The notes beneath the pieces are model-generated. The model had not been told where the DNA came from and ran no database searches. It saw only the letters and a list, made by a program, of their open reading frames with translations. Positions 1 to 9,180 of a stretch of DNA of 64,000 nucleotides are shown here, piece after piece. Position numbers and translations under genes: made by a program. Where the stretch lies: the NCBI RefSeq assembly GCF_004745505.1, contig NZ_RKLX01000001.1, positions 124,001-188,000 on the forward strand, in the 5' to 3' direction. The DNA is from Levilactobacillus suantsaiihabitans (GTDB taxonomy: Bacteria > Bacillota > Bacilli > Lactobacillales > Lactobacillaceae). How positions within the stretch are numbered: position 1 is the first letter of the stretch; every line of letters starts with the position of its first letter.

Positions 1-125
1 CGAGCTACCCCATCGCCAATCAAGGCAAAGATGCGGTTCGTGACGTACTGCCGGTCCAGCTCCGTGTAAGGGGCTGGGGAGGCAACGACGTGATCAATGA
101 AAGTTTGAATTGTGTCTTTAGCCAT
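1..125 (-). CDS. galT: Galactose-1-phosphate uridylyltransferase, N-terminal fragment
   Basis: The first 41 codons of a gene that runs off the left edge. It begins ATG two bases after the galE stop and reads MAKDTIQTFIDHVV, continuing into TELDRQYVTNRIFAL, which fits the N-terminus of the GalT type found in lactobacilli. GalT exchanges UMP between UDP-glucose and galactose-1-phosphate in the Leloir pathway. The catalytic region is outside the window, so the call rests on the N-terminus and on the position directly after galE and galK. Translational coupling to galE is likely from the spacing. Confidence 0.85.
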   Translation of the reverse strand, partial: MAKDTIQTFIDHVVASPAPYTELDRQYVTNRIFALIGDGVA

Positions 126-127
126 GT

Positions 128-1129
128 TTACTTCGTCTCCCGATCATTGTAGCCTTGTGGATGCGTTTGCTTCCAGTTCCAGGCTGTGCGAATAATGTCT
201 TCCACGTTGTCAAATTGTGGTTGCCAGTTCAAGACTTCGCGAGCCTTGTCACTTGCGGCAATCAATGTGCTTGGGTCACCAGCCCGCCGTGGGGCCATCT
301 TGGCAGGGATTTCCTTGCCTGTGACCTTGCGAGCGGCTTCCAGCATTTCCTTGTTGGAGAACCCGGTTGAAGACCCGAGGTTGAAGGCGTTACTGTCATG
401 ACCAGCCTTCAGGTATTCTAAGGCCAAAATGTGGGCGTCGGCTAAATCAACGACGTGTACGTAGTCCCGCACGTTGGTACCGTCCTTGGTAGGGTAATCG
501 TCACCGAAGATCGACAATTCCTTGCGTTCGCCAGCAGCGACTTGCAAGATAATTGGGACCAAGTGGGTTTCGGGATGGTGGTCTTCACCAATGCTCCCGT
601 CTTCCTTCGCACCGGCAACGTTGAAGTAGCGCAAGGCCACAAACTTGATGCCGTAAGCTTGGTCGGACCAGTGCATGATCTTTTCCATCATTAACTTACT
701 TTCACCATAAGGGTTGGTTGGAATTTGCGGATCCGTTTCCTTGATTGGAATCTGTTTAGGTTCGCCATAAGTTGCGGCCGTCGATGAGAAGACGATGCGC
801 TTAACATTGTGCTTGTTCATGACTTCCAGCAAGGAAACCATGCCGGCCGTGTTGTTGTCGAAGTACTTCAATGGCTTTTCCATGGATTCTGGGACCACGG
901 AGAAGGCAGCGAAGTGAATGACCCCTTCGATATCTTCCTTATCAAAGACGTCGTTCAAGAACTTTTGATCCCGAACATCGCCTTCGTAGAAACGCGCCTT
1001 GGGGTTCACTGCGGCCCGGTGTCCCGTGACCAAGTTGTCGACAACGGCAACGTCATAACCCTTTTGTACCAAACGATCGACGGCGTGAGAACCGATGTAA
1101 CCGGCACCACCTAAGACTAAAACTGTCAT
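128..1129 (-). CDS. galE: UDP-glucose 4-epimerase
   Basis: 333 residues, full length for GalE. The extended-SDR NAD motif GGAGYIG spans residues 7-13, and the catalytic pair is Y141-G-E-S-K145 after a serine cluster near 115. The enzyme interconverts UDP-galactose and UDP-glucose in the cytoplasm. ATG start with AGGAGG 8 bases upstream. It lies between galK and galT, with a 268-base gap to galK that holds repeat sequence and no evident terminator, so galK-galE-galT is probably one transcript. Confidence 0.97.
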   Translation of the reverse strand: MTVLVLGGAGYIGSHAVDRLVQKGYDVAVVDNLVTGHRAAVNPKARFYEGDVRDQKFLNDVFDKEDIEGVIHFAAFSVVPESMEKPLKYFDNNTAGMVSLLEVMNKHNVKRIVFSSTAATYGEPKQIPIKETDPQIPTNPYGESKLMMEKIMHWSDQAYGIKFVALRYFNVAGAKEDGSIGEDHHPETHLVPIILQVAAGERKELSIFGDDYPTKDGTNVRDYVHVVDLADAHILALEYLKAGHDSNAFNLGSSTGFSNKEMLEAARKVTGKEIPAKMAPRRAGDPSTLIAASDKAREVLNWQPQFDNVEDIIRTAWNWKQTHPQGYNDRETK

Positions 1130-1199
1130 TGATCAATTCCTCCTCAATTATGTAACATCGCGGACCGCTTACGCACGGCGCCGCAATATCAGTTTAAAC

Positions 1200-1397
1200 T
1201 GGTTGATTATTATTGTTAAGGCCTGGCGACTAGTGACGTTAATGCTCGCTGCCTAATCGCCCTGCGTACCACTCTATTGAAACGTGCCACTACCGGGCAG
1301 GCAGTTCCGCTTAACCCCACTAAACCAGAAATCAAAAACCGGGATTTCCGGCTTAGTGACGTTAATGCTCGCTACCTAACCGCCCTGCGTACCACTC
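1200..1397 (+). repeat. Two partial copies of the B-type intergenic repeat between galE and galK
   Basis: The block GTTAATGCTCGCTxCCTAA followed by CGCCCTGCGTACCACTCT occurs twice (about 1236-1276 and 1357-1397). The second copy is preceded by a stretch related to the 3' half of element B (GGCAGGCAGTTCCGCTTAAC) and by a hairpin GAAATC...GATTTC. In the 49.9 kb copy the same hairpin position reads ATAATCC...GGATTAT. The block sits inside the presumed gal operon. Confidence 0.75.
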
Positions 1398-2567
1398 TTA
1401 CTTCGTTAATTCCTTAGGACCGTCCGCGATTTCAGCGACGTAGAATTCTGCCTTGTGGCCGATGGTTTCTTCGTAGACCTTGCCGACCTTTTCTTCAAAG
1501 TCCTTGACGTTTTCCTTCTTCACGATGGCAATGGCACAGCCACCGAAGCCGGCACCCGTCATCCGGGCACCCAAGACACCTGGTTGTTGCCATGCGGTTT
1601 CTACCAGAGTATCCAGTTCCTTACCCGTAACGGCGAAGTCGTAGTTCAAGGAAATGTGAGAAGCGTTGACCAAGCGGCCGAAGCTTTCCAGGTCATTGTT
1701 TTGCAGTGCCTTGAAGGCCTTCAATGTCCGTTGGTTTTCGAAGACGGCGTGACGAGCACGCTTGATCAAGGTTTCGTCGTTGATCAGGTAAGCGTTTTGG
1801 TCGAATTGGTCTTCGTCCAGGTCACCCAAGGTCTTGATGTCCAATTTCGTTTGCAGGCGCCGTAAGGCTTCTTCACATTGGGCCCGCCGTTCGTTGTACT
1901 TGGAGTCGGTCAGTTCCCGCCGCTTCTTGGTGTTCATGATAACGACCACGTTGTCGCCCAATTCTAGCGGCGCGTATTCGTAATCCATGGTGTTGGTGTC
2001 TAACAAGATGGCTTGGTCTTTCTTACCCATGCCAATGGCGAATTGGTCCATGATCCCGGTGTTTAAACCGAAGTAATCATTTTCAACTTGTTGGCCCACC
2101 TTAACCATTTCGACTTCATCCAACTTCATGCCGTAAGCCGCATGCAGAATCTCGCCCATCAACATTTCCATGGAAGCGGATGAGGATAAGCCAGAAGCAT
2201 CTGGTAAGTTACCGTGGACGAAGAGGTCAAAGCCATGGTCGATGGTTAAGTTTTGCTTAGCCAGCTCGAACAACATCCCTTTGAGGTAGTTGGCCCAGTT
2301 GTCAGCCTTGTCAAATTCCAAATGGTCCAGTGAGAACGTCAACATCCCGGCGTCCGGCACGTTGGCTGAGTAAACCCGGAACTGCTTGTCATCACGCGCT
2401 GAGTAAGCGGCGTAGGTACCCATGCTGATGGCAGCTGGGAAGACGTGGCCACCATTGAAGTCGGTATATTCACCGATCAAGTTGATCCGACCGGGAGAGA
2501 AGAACACCCGTTGTGGTGCGACATCAAATTTTTCTTGGTATTCAGTTGCTAAGCTGGCGAAATCCAT
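1398..2567 (-). CDS. galK: Galactokinase
   Basis: 389 residues, the usual GalK length. The galactokinase signature GRINLIGEYTDFNGG is near residues 26-40, the GHMP-kinase ATP loop GLSSSAS is near 126-132, and the C-terminal GHMP motif GAGFGG is near 340. It phosphorylates galactose at C1 with ATP. ATG start with AAGGAG 9 bases upstream. A consensus promoter lies directly upstream and the sugar symporter gene ends in a terminator before it, so galK heads its own transcription unit with galE and galT. Confidence 0.97.
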   Translation of the reverse strand: MDFASLATEYQEKFDVAPQRVFFSPGRINLIGEYTDFNGGHVFPAAISMGTYAAYSARDDKQFRVYSANVPDAGMLTFSLDHLEFDKADNWANYLKGMLFELAKQNLTIDHGFDLFVHGNLPDASGLSSSASMEMLMGEILHAAYGMKLDEVEMVKVGQQVENDYFGLNTGIMDQFAIGMGKKDQAILLDTNTMDYEYAPLELGDNVVVIMNTKKRRELTDSKYNERRAQCEEALRRLQTKLDIKTLGDLDEDQFDQNAYLINDETLIKRARHAVFENQRTLKAFKALQNNDLESFGRLVNASHISLNYDFAVTGKELDTLVETAWQQPGVLGARMTGAGFGGCAIAIVKKENVKDFEEKVGKVYEETIGHKAEFYVAEIADGPKELTK

Positions 2568-2613
2568 GGCGATTAACTCCTTAATAAATTTTTAGTAAAA
2601 CTTTACTGTAATT

Positions 2614-2663
2614 ATCATAGTCGCTTTTCGCGGCATTGTCAATGATTTTGTGAAGCGCTTTCT
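2614..2663 (-). promoter_or_regulatory. galK promoter with cre-like element
   Basis: On the minus strand TTGACA (2642-2637), a 17-base spacer and TATGAT (2619-2614) match the sigma-A consensus closely. About 8 bases upstream of the -35 lies a cre-like sequence with the core AAGCGCTTTC (read on plus, 2653-2662). It lacks the outer TG, so CcpA binding is an inference. Confidence 0.8.
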
Positions 2664-2701
2664 TACTAGTCTGGCCTGGCATCTAAGCACCCCACCCTAC
2701 A

Positions 2702-2730
2702 CAAAAGCCCCAGGCATTTATCCTGAGGCT
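2702..2730 (-). terminator. Terminator after the sugar symporter gene
   Basis: Stem AGCCTCAGG / CCTGGGGCT (9 bp, one wobble) with a 7-base loop, followed on the minus strand by TTTTG. It separates the symporter transcript from galK. Confidence 0.85.
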
Positions 2731-2739
2731 CAATTTTAA

Positions 2740-4179
2740 CTAGTTGTTAGATTCAGCCTTTTCTTCAGCTTCTTCTTCAACTTTTTCTGTTTCCAACTTG
2801 CTTTCCAATTCCTTAACGATTTGTGCGTGACGCTTTTCAGACAAGGTAACCTTGAACTGGTAGATCAAAGCGGACACAACCAACAGGATCATTGGCATGT
2901 AGAAGATGAAAGAGTGGAAGATAAACATTCCGTGGGCGGTAATGTCACTAGGCTTAGCGTTACCAGTCATCCCCGCGTGAACGGCGGCAATAACCACGAT
3001 CCCAGTGGAGAAGGCCCCGGCTAACTTATCGATCAATGGCCGAACGGACAACGTGACGGATTCGTTCCGTGTCCCGTTCTTCCATTGCCCGTATTCCACA
3101 CTATCGGTGATGGTCATCAAGGCGGCCAAGAAGATCATAGGGTATGGGAAGAAGAAGATGGCATCGGCAATGTACATCACGAGGGCGCTGTCACCAGCGA
3201 AGTTGAACAGAATGTAACCGACTAACATCATGCAAATCCCACCGACGTAAACTCCACGCCGCGTAATTTTCGAAACGATGATTGGGAACAATGGCACGGA
3301 CAGAATCCCCAGAATGGCGGTAACCACCCCAATGACACTGTAAGCACCGGCGTTACCAATGACGTAACGGAAGTAGTAAATCAACAGTGAGTTCGTGACC
3401 ACGTAGCTCAAGGCAAACAGAAGGTAAGACAACCCTAACCACATCAATTGGTCATTTTCACCAATGACCTTGAAGACATCGCGGAACCGGGTCCGTTCGG
3501 TGTTTTCCCGAATCAGACTCTTTTGTTCCTTGGTTCCAAAGAAGGTGGCCAAAGCCCCTAACAGAGAAACCAGCCCGATAACTGTCGCAAACCCTAACCA
3601 ACCGGCACGGGTCTGCGTACTGCCGTGAGTACCAGAGAATTGTTGTGAGAAGTAAACAACCAATGGGGTAACGACAATGATGACCCCTTGTGAACCTAAG
3701 GTAGAACCGAAACGACCGACCGTCCCGAACTTGTTACGAACCTTGGTATCAACACTCAAGGCTGGCAACATGGACCAGAACGAAATATCTTTGAATGAAT
3801 AGAAGATATCCATGATGACGAAGACGATTCCGAAGGCCAGGAAGTAAATCGAGGTGTTGGAGTCCGCTAAGCCAAACAGGCTAGAGAACATCAGAATCAA
3901 GCCGACGGAACTGACAATGGCCCCGGCCAGCAACCAAGGTTTGAACTTCCCCATCTTGGTATCGGTATTATCGACCATCCCCCCAATCATGGGGTCAAAG
4001 GCGATTTCAATCAACCGAATAACCACAACCATCGTGGTAACGATCCCGGCTTCAGCCGCTGAACCTTTACCCACGAACAAGGCACTGGTAACAAAAATAG
4101 CAAAATAAGTATTAAGTGTTGCGTAGAAGGCATCGTGTCCGAATGCCCCTAAAGCATATGAGAGATATTGCTTAATCAT
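2740..4179 (-). CDS. GPH-family sugar:cation symporter
   Basis: 479 residues with about 12 hydrophobic segments, a glycoside-pentoside-hexuronide:cation symporter of the GalP/LacS class. It lacks the C-terminal EIIA-like domain of LacS and ends instead in a short Glu/Lys-rich tail. With galactokinase beside it, galactose or a galactoside is the likely substrate; that is inference. I chose the ATG at 4179 (MIKQYLSYALG) because GGAAG lies 7 bases upstream; an in-frame GTG five codons earlier has no suitable site. The 80-residue ORF lies 60 bases upstream with no terminator between. Confidence 0.9.
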   Translation of the reverse strand: MIKQYLSYALGAFGHDAFYATLNTYFAIFVTSALFVGKGSAAEAGIVTTMVVVIRLIEIAFDPMIGGMVDNTDTKMGKFKPWLLAGAIVSSVGLILMFSSLFGLADSNTSIYFLAFGIVFVIMDIFYSFKDISFWSMLPALSVDTKVRNKFGTVGRFGSTLGSQGVIIVVTPLVVYFSQQFSGTHGSTQTRAGWLGFATVIGLVSLLGALATFFGTKEQKSLIRENTERTRFRDVFKVIGENDQLMWLGLSYLLFALSYVVTNSLLIYYFRYVIGNAGAYSVIGVVTAILGILSVPLFPIIVSKITRRGVYVGGICMMLVGYILFNFAGDSALVMYIADAIFFFPYPMIFLAALMTITDSVEYGQWKNGTRNESVTLSVRPLIDKLAGAFSTGIVVIAAVHAGMTGNAKPSDITAHGMFIFHSFIFYMPMILLVVSALIYQFKVTLSEKRHAQIVKELESKLETEKVEEEAEEKAESNN

Positions 4180-4239
4180 TGTGTTCTTCCACACCTTTCA
4201 ACGGGAACTTGTCTAACAATTAACGGCCACCAGTTATGT

Positions 4240-4482
4240 CTAGTGATACCGGCGTTCAATGATCTTCGATAACACGTCTTCCCGTTGTTGTGCCTTAGCC
4301 ATATCAAACTGGGATTCTTCCAGCTTGTTGAAGTCTTGTGCCAATAACGTGGCTTCCAGATAAAGAGTCAGTTGCCGTTTGATGTACAACTTATTTTCTT
4401 CATCAGGATACTGTGCGTTACCACCCAAAACTGCCGCAGCGAACTTCGCGGGGTCCAACGTAATCTTGTCATTCTTAGCCAT
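4240..4482 (-). CDS. Small unknown protein ahead of the sugar symporter
   Basis: 80 residues starting MAKNDKITLDPAKFAAAVLG, rich in charged residues, with no signal peptide or membrane segment. I do not recognise a family. AGAGGTG precedes the ATG. It is the first gene of a two-gene unit with the symporter and is preceded by a cre-like palindrome, so it is probably induced with galactose transport. The helical, mixed-charge character would suit a small regulator or partner of the transporter, but nothing in the sequence proves that. Confidence 0.75.
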   Translation of the reverse strand: MAKNDKITLDPAKFAAAVLGGNAQYPDEENKLYIKRQLTLYLEATLLAQDFNKLEESQFDMAKAQQREDVLSKIIERRYH

Positions 4483-4556
4483 TTGGAAACACCTCTGATT
4501 TCTAAAAATAGAATAATAACAAATTTCGGTAAAATCGCGCTTGCCTTTAACTAAAA

Positions 4557-4571
4557 TGTAAGCGCTTTACA
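4557..4571. promoter_or_regulatory. cre-like palindrome upstream of the symporter operon
   Basis: TGTAAGCGCTTTACA is nearly self-complementary and shares the TGTAAGCGCTT core of CcpA sites, though the 3' half is shifted by one base from the strict consensus. It lies about 75 bases upstream of the 80-residue gene. The rest of the 4483-4780 gap shows no gene. Confidence 0.55.
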
Positions 4572-4780
4572 GTCATTATTCTAAGGACCTGTCCGGATAA
4601 ATGCAACCTTTTTCATTGTGAATAAAGTTCTAAATATCGCTTAATCACGCAACTGTAAGCGATTGCAACCGGTTGTCTTTTCTTGATAAAAAATTTAGTA
4701 AAGGTCCTGGTAAATCCCGAATGTTCCCGGAGTTTGCGGTTATCGTGTAGCCACTGACCCTTGGAAAAATTTTGTAAACA

Positions 4781-4814
4781 AAAAGCAGTCGGCGAGGATG
4801 TCCCCACCGGCTGC
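4781..4814 (-). terminator. Terminator after pgm
   Basis: On the minus strand GCAGCCGGTG pairs with CGCCGACTGC (one mismatch, one wobble) and is followed by TTTTTG. Confidence 0.85.
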
Positions 4815-4832
4815 AATCAATACACTCTTAAA

Positions 4833-6566
4833 TTACTTAACGGAATCCACGTACTGCTTCAAAGCCGTTTCGTATCCGGCTAAGCGCTTTTGAGCTGCGG
4901 CGTCCGTTTGGTCACTAGTCCCAATGTAGAACTTGACCTTGGGTTCAGTCCCGGATGGGCGAATGCAGATCCAGGTGCCATCGCTCAACCAGTACTTCAA
5001 GACGTTGGACTGTGGCAGATCAATGGTGCTGGTCGTGCCATCGGCTGTGGTCTTGGTGCTAGTCGAGAAGTCTTCGACCGTTTCAATCTTACTATCGGCA
5101 AAGGACTGCGGCGCATTTTCCCGGAATTCGCTCATCAAATGGGCCATCTGGTCGGCCCCATCGACGCCTGGGAATTCCTCAAACGTGGTCTTTTCGGCAA
5201 AGTAGCCGTAGGTCGCGTAGAGTTCTTCAATGCCGTCGTAAAGCGTCATGCCGCGTTGCTTGTAATCGGCAGCGACTTCGGCCAACAGCACCGTGGATTG
5301 AATGGCATCCTTGTCACGGACGAATGGCTTGATCAGGTAACCGTAGCTTTCCTCAAAACCAAACAGGAAGGTGTGGTCGCCGGTCGTTTCGTACTCGTGA
5401 ATCTGTTCGGCGATAAACTTGAAGCCGGTCAGGACGTTCTTCATTTCCACGCCATAGGCCGCCGCAATCTTGGTGGCCAGTTCAGTCGATACGATGGACT
5501 TGACCACGCGGCCGTTAGCCGGCAGTTGGCCAGCTTGCTTGCGGGCCTTTAAGATGTAAGCCAACAAGATCGAGGCAATCTGGTTCCCCGTCAACAGTTG
5601 GTAGTCGCCATCGGGTTGACGCACGGCGGCGCCCAACCGGTCAGCATCGGGATCGGTGGCGACTAGCAGGTCAGCGCCCTCCTTTTTCCCAAGGGCAATC
5701 GCCATGTCAAAGGCCTGGGCGAACTCAGGGTTCGGGAAAGGAACCGTTGGAAATTCGGGGTCGGCGATAGCCTGTTCCGGCACCATGGTAAAGTTCTGGA
5801 AGCCCGCTCCCCGTAAGGCGCGTTCACCGATGACTTTCCCAGTCCCGTGCAGTGGCGTGTAGATCAACTTCATGGTCTTCCCCACGGATTGGACCAGGTC
5901 GTGGTTGATGGTGACGCTCTCCACATTTTGTAAATAAGGTTGGTCGACGTTTTCACCAATGATCTGTAACGTCTTGTCCGCGCGCAAAGCCTGTTCATCG
6001 GCCACGGCAATGGCGAAGACGTCCTTGGCTGACCGGACGAAATCCGTGATCATGTCTGAGGCCTTCGGTGGCATTTGCCCGCCATCGGGACCGTAGATCT
6101 TAAAGCCGTTGTATTGCTTCGGGTTGTGGCTGGCCGTGATCATGATGCCCATGGCCGTGTGCAGGTGCCGCACGGCAAAGGACAGTTCAGGGGTCGGCCG
6201 CATGTCGTCGAAGACAAAGCTGGGGATGTGGTGTGCGCCCAAGACGTGTGCCGCTTCGTGCGCAAATTCGCGAGAGTGGTAGCGAGAGTCAAAACTGATG
6301 GCCACCCCTTGTTGCTTGGTGGCGTCGTCCAAGGTGTCCAAATACCGGGCCACCCCTTCGGTCGCTTGGCGCACGGTGTAGACGTTCATTTGTCCAATTC
6401 CGGGACCCATAACGCCGCGCATCCCGGCCGTCCCAAAGCTCATTGGCGCGCTAAAGGCCGCCTTCTTGGCGCTATCGTCATTGGCGATGGCATCCAAGTC
6501 ATGTTTAATGTAAGGAATCATCGTTGGTTGTTGTTGCCAAACTTGATAATTATCTTGCCAACTCAT
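4833..6566 (-). CDS. pgm: Phosphoglucomutase (alpha-D-phosphohexomutase family)
   Basis: 577 residues, the PgcA/PGM2-like type of Firmicutes. It has the phosphoserine loop TASHNPKQYNG with Ser146, the metal loop DPDADR near 303, the sugar loop GFEESYGYL near 395 and the phosphate-binding RPSGTEPK near the C-terminus. It interconverts glucose-1-phosphate and glucose-6-phosphate and so links the Leloir pathway to glycolysis. ATG start with GGAGAG upstream. An extended -10 (TGCTATGAT on minus, TATGAT at 6678-6673) lies about 105 bases before the start. The upstream gap 6567-6773 holds only this promoter. Confidence 0.95.
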   Translation of the reverse strand: MSWQDNYQVWQQQPTMIPYIKHDLDAIANDDSAKKAAFSAPMSFGTAGMRGVMGPGIGQMNVYTVRQATEGVARYLDTLDDATKQQGVAISFDSRYHSREFAHEAAHVLGAHHIPSFVFDDMRPTPELSFAVRHLHTAMGIMITASHNPKQYNGFKIYGPDGGQMPPKASDMITDFVRSAKDVFAIAVADEQALRADKTLQIIGENVDQPYLQNVESVTINHDLVQSVGKTMKLIYTPLHGTGKVIGERALRGAGFQNFTMVPEQAIADPEFPTVPFPNPEFAQAFDMAIALGKKEGADLLVATDPDADRLGAAVRQPDGDYQLLTGNQIASILLAYILKARKQAGQLPANGRVVKSIVSTELATKIAAAYGVEMKNVLTGFKFIAEQIHEYETTGDHTFLFGFEESYGYLIKPFVRDKDAIQSTVLLAEVAADYKQRGMTLYDGIEELYATYGYFAEKTTFEEFPGVDGADQMAHLMSEFRENAPQSFADSKIETVEDFSTSTKTTADGTTSTIDLPQSNVLKYWLSDGTWICIRPSGTEPKVKFYIGTSDQTDAAAQKRLAGYETALKQYVDSVK

Positions 6567-6773
6567 TGTACAATCTCTCCTTGTTTTTTATGTTTATTGT
6601 TGATAACCGCCTGCTCTGAGGGGCGCTGCTCGCCGAAAAAGCGGGCTACCAATAGACCTACAGCCACACCCCATCATAGCATGCTCTCAGTCAATACTAA
6701 ATCAGGGGCACCCGTCACCGGTCAAATCGTTAACCCACTTATCCACCGGTGGCGTGTTACTTAGGTCGAGCGT

Positions 6774-7796
6774 TTATTTCCGTACGTACTGGTAGCTGAT
6801 AAAGTGCGTGACGGGTTGGTTAGCGGGTAAGATGACGTCGCCGAAGTCTTCATGGTGAATCGCATCCGGCAAGGTCTGGGCCTCCATGGCCAGCGCGTTG
6901 TAGTCCCGGGCATCGGCGCGCTTGGCGTCCGTTGGGTTGGCCGTGAAGACCACTAACCCATTGCGGTCAGAGAAGACCTGCACTTCGCGGTGGCCGGCTT
7001 CATCCCCGACCGTGGCGATTGGCGTATCCTTGCTAGGTTCCACGACGAAGGCATCATCGTATTCGACCTGCCCCGTTTGATGCAACTGGTCCAAGCCATC
7101 CTTGATGGTCCGTGGCTTGCTGAAATCGTAGCCGGTGCCGGCCGTCTTGGCCATTTCGCCCGTAGGAATCTTTTCACCGTTCAAGACCAACCGCTTGTCA
7201 CCGGACAATTTCAACCACTGATGGTCCAAATCGTGTTGGCCGTCGGTGACGTTGAAGTAGGTGTGGATCGTCGGGTTGAACAGCGTGGCGGCGTCACTCT
7301 TGGCGTCAAAGGTAATGTCCAACCGGTTTTCTTCCGTCAACGTGTAGGTAATGGTCGTCGCCATGGTGCCGGGGTACTTGTCGTCGGCCTCCGTAGACGT
7401 GTGGGTCAAGACCACGCTAGCCGTGTCGGCCGTCTGCGTCGTCGTAGCGTCCCAGTTGGCAAAGGTAAAGCCGTGAGGACCCCCGTGACTGGCGTTAGGC
7501 TTTTCGTTTTGGTCAAGGTGGACGGTCTTGCCGTCGAGGTCAAATTGCGCACCGGCAATCCGGCCAGCGACCCGGCCCAAGGCTTGGCATAAGTAGTACG
7601 GGTTGTGATCGTAGCCTTTTAAGTCCGGCAGGTTAACGATCAATTGATGGGTCTGACCATCTTCAACGACGCTAAATTCTTGTAAGGTCGCACCCCAAGT
7701 CAGGACGGCCACGCGGGTCCCCTGCTGGTTGGTCAGTAAGTATTTCGTGACTTCTTGCTGGTTCAACGTCCCAGCGACACTCTTCGTAATTTCCAT
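6774..7796 (-). CDS. galM: Aldose 1-epimerase (galactose mutarotase)
   Basis: 340 residues. It shows the GalM features NASHGGPHGF (catalytic His region), NPTIHTYFNV (second catalytic His) and AMEAQTLPDA (catalytic Glu). It converts beta- to alpha-D-galactose for galactokinase. I place the start at the ATG reading MEITKSVAGT because GGAGG lies 10 bases upstream; the frame is open for 22 more codons upstream without a better site. It is the farthest upstream gene of the minus-strand galactose block. Confidence 0.95.
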   Translation of the reverse strand: MEITKSVAGTLNQQEVTKYLLTNQQGTRVAVLTWGATLQEFSVVEDGQTHQLIVNLPDLKGYDHNPYYLCQALGRVAGRIAGAQFDLDGKTVHLDQNEKPNASHGGPHGFTFANWDATTTQTADTASVVLTHTSTEADDKYPGTMATTITYTLTEENRLDITFDAKSDAATLFNPTIHTYFNVTDGQHDLDHQWLKLSGDKRLVLNGEKIPTGEMAKTAGTGYDFSKPRTIKDGLDQLHQTGQVEYDDAFVVEPSKDTPIATVGDEAGHREVQVFSDRNGLVVFTANPTDAKRADARDYNALAMEAQTLPDAIHHEDFGDVILPANQPVTHFISYQYVRK

Positions 7797-7896
7797 AAAT
7801 GTTGCACCTCCATAATAGAATCCGCTTTCATTGTAACCTAACTGCGGCGTGAGCACCAACATTTTTACTAAATTTTTCTAGAACTTTTACCAATCG

Positions 7897-7995
7897 TCAT
7901 GCCTGACGAGAATCCATTTTATTCCTATTAGGCATGATGGATATTCAACAATCATAAACTTTCACTGGACTTATCAATTGATTATCCGCTATACT
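7897..7995 (+). promoter_or_regulatory. Promoter and inverted repeat upstream of the acyl-CoA dehydrogenase operon
   Basis: TGGACT (7966-7971), an 18-base spacer and TATACT (7990-7995) form a plausible sigma-A promoter. Upstream, TCATGCCT (7897-7904) and AGGCATGA (7930-7937) are a perfect 8-base inverted repeat with 25 bases between, which could be an operator for an unidentified regulator. Confidence 0.55.
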
Positions 7996-8048
7996 GGCCC
8001 CAATCGTGCAGAACTACACAATTCGTGTTCAATAAGGAGGAAATATTT

Positions 8049-9170
8049 ATGCCATCTACAACTGCTGCCGCCGAGAAGCTTTTGCTTCAAATGGTCGACG
8101 ACTATACGCAACGGGAAATCAGTCCCCAAGATATGGCCATGGATGCCGCGGGTGACTTCCCTGAAGGGTTTCTCGCCAAGCTGACCGAGACTGGATTTCT
8201 CGGCATCATGCTACCCCAAGAATTCGGTGGCGCCGGCTTTGGGCCCGAGGTCACGGCGACGGTCTTGAACCACATCGCCCGGGGCAACGCCAGCACAGCA
8301 GTCACCCTGGAAGGCCATTTCAAGACGATTGATCAGATCTTAAAGTTCGGGACCCCAGCGCTGCAGAAACAATTACTGCCGAGCGCGACCGAACGGATCT
8401 TTGCCTTTTCCATGACCGAAGCTTCCGGGGGATCCAATCCGATGGGCATCAGTTCCACCGCTACTCGTGAAGGAAATCACTGGGTCTTAAACGGCGATAA
8501 GATCATGATCACCAACGGCGGGTTGGCCGAGGTCTACTGCGTCTTAGTCAAGACCGCGCCTCACGAATTATCTGTCTTCGTGGTCGATCAAGACATGCCC
8601 GGGTTCTCCTTTGGGAAACGTGAAGACTTCATCGGCCTGCGCGGCACCCCGGTCGGCGAAATCGTGATGGACCACATCATTGTCGACGATGACCATTTGC
8701 TGGGAAAAGTCGGTGACGGTGGTCTTATTGGTGATTCCGCCCACGACGACGCCCGCATCTTAATGGGGGCGGTTTTGACCGGCATCATGGAACACGAATT
8801 AAAAATTGCGACCGACTACGCCAAGGAACGTAAGGCCGGCAACACGCCGTTGACCGACCTGCAAGTCACCCACCGCAAAGTGGCTGACATCGCCTTGCGC
8901 AAGGAAACGACCAAGTTGTTGTACCAACGCGCCGCACAACTCAAGGCCGCTGGGCAACCGTACAGCGAAGAAGCCGCGATGGCCAAGGCCCACGGTTCCC
9001 GGGCCGCCGTTAGCGCCGGTGACGACACGCTCCAGATCCTGGCCGGCTATGGCTACAGCCGTGAATATCCGGTTGAACACCTGATCCGCGACGCCCGGGC
9101 CATGGAGATCGCAGAAGGCACCGTCGAAAAGATGCGCTCCGCCATCGCCACCGCTGAATTTAACAAATAG
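8049..9170 (+). CDS. Acyl-CoA dehydrogenase family flavoprotein
   Basis: 373 residues with the ACAD fold: signature FSMTEASGGSN near 120-130, a flavin-binding strand KIMITNGG near 151-158, and a C-terminal block ending AEGTVEKMR in which Glu356 aligns with the catalytic base of butyryl/medium-chain enzymes. Such enzymes oxidise acyl-CoA or, run in reverse with ETF, reduce enoyl-CoA. ATG start chosen because AAGGAGG lies 9 bases upstream. It is followed by etfB and etfA with gaps of 10 and 13 bases, so the three make one operon. No CoA ligase, thiolase or crotonase is nearby, and the substrate is unknown. Confidence 0.92.
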   Translation: MPSTTAAAEKLLLQMVDDYTQREISPQDMAMDAAGDFPEGFLAKLTETGFLGIMLPQEFGGAGFGPEVTATVLNHIARGNASTAVTLEGHFKTIDQILKFGTPALQKQLLPSATERIFAFSMTEASGGSNPMGISSTATREGNHWVLNGDKIMITNGGLAEVYCVLVKTAPHELSVFVVDQDMPGFSFGKREDFIGLRGTPVGEIVMDHIIVDDDHLLGKVGDGGLIGDSAHDDARILMGAVLTGIMEHELKIATDYAKERKAGNTPLTDLQVTHRKVADIALRKETTKLLYQRAAQLKAAGQPYSEEAAMAKAHGSRAAVSAGDDTLQILAGYGYSREYPVEHLIRDARAMEIAEGTVEKMRSAIATAEFNK

Positions 9171-9180
9171 GAGGTTCCCC

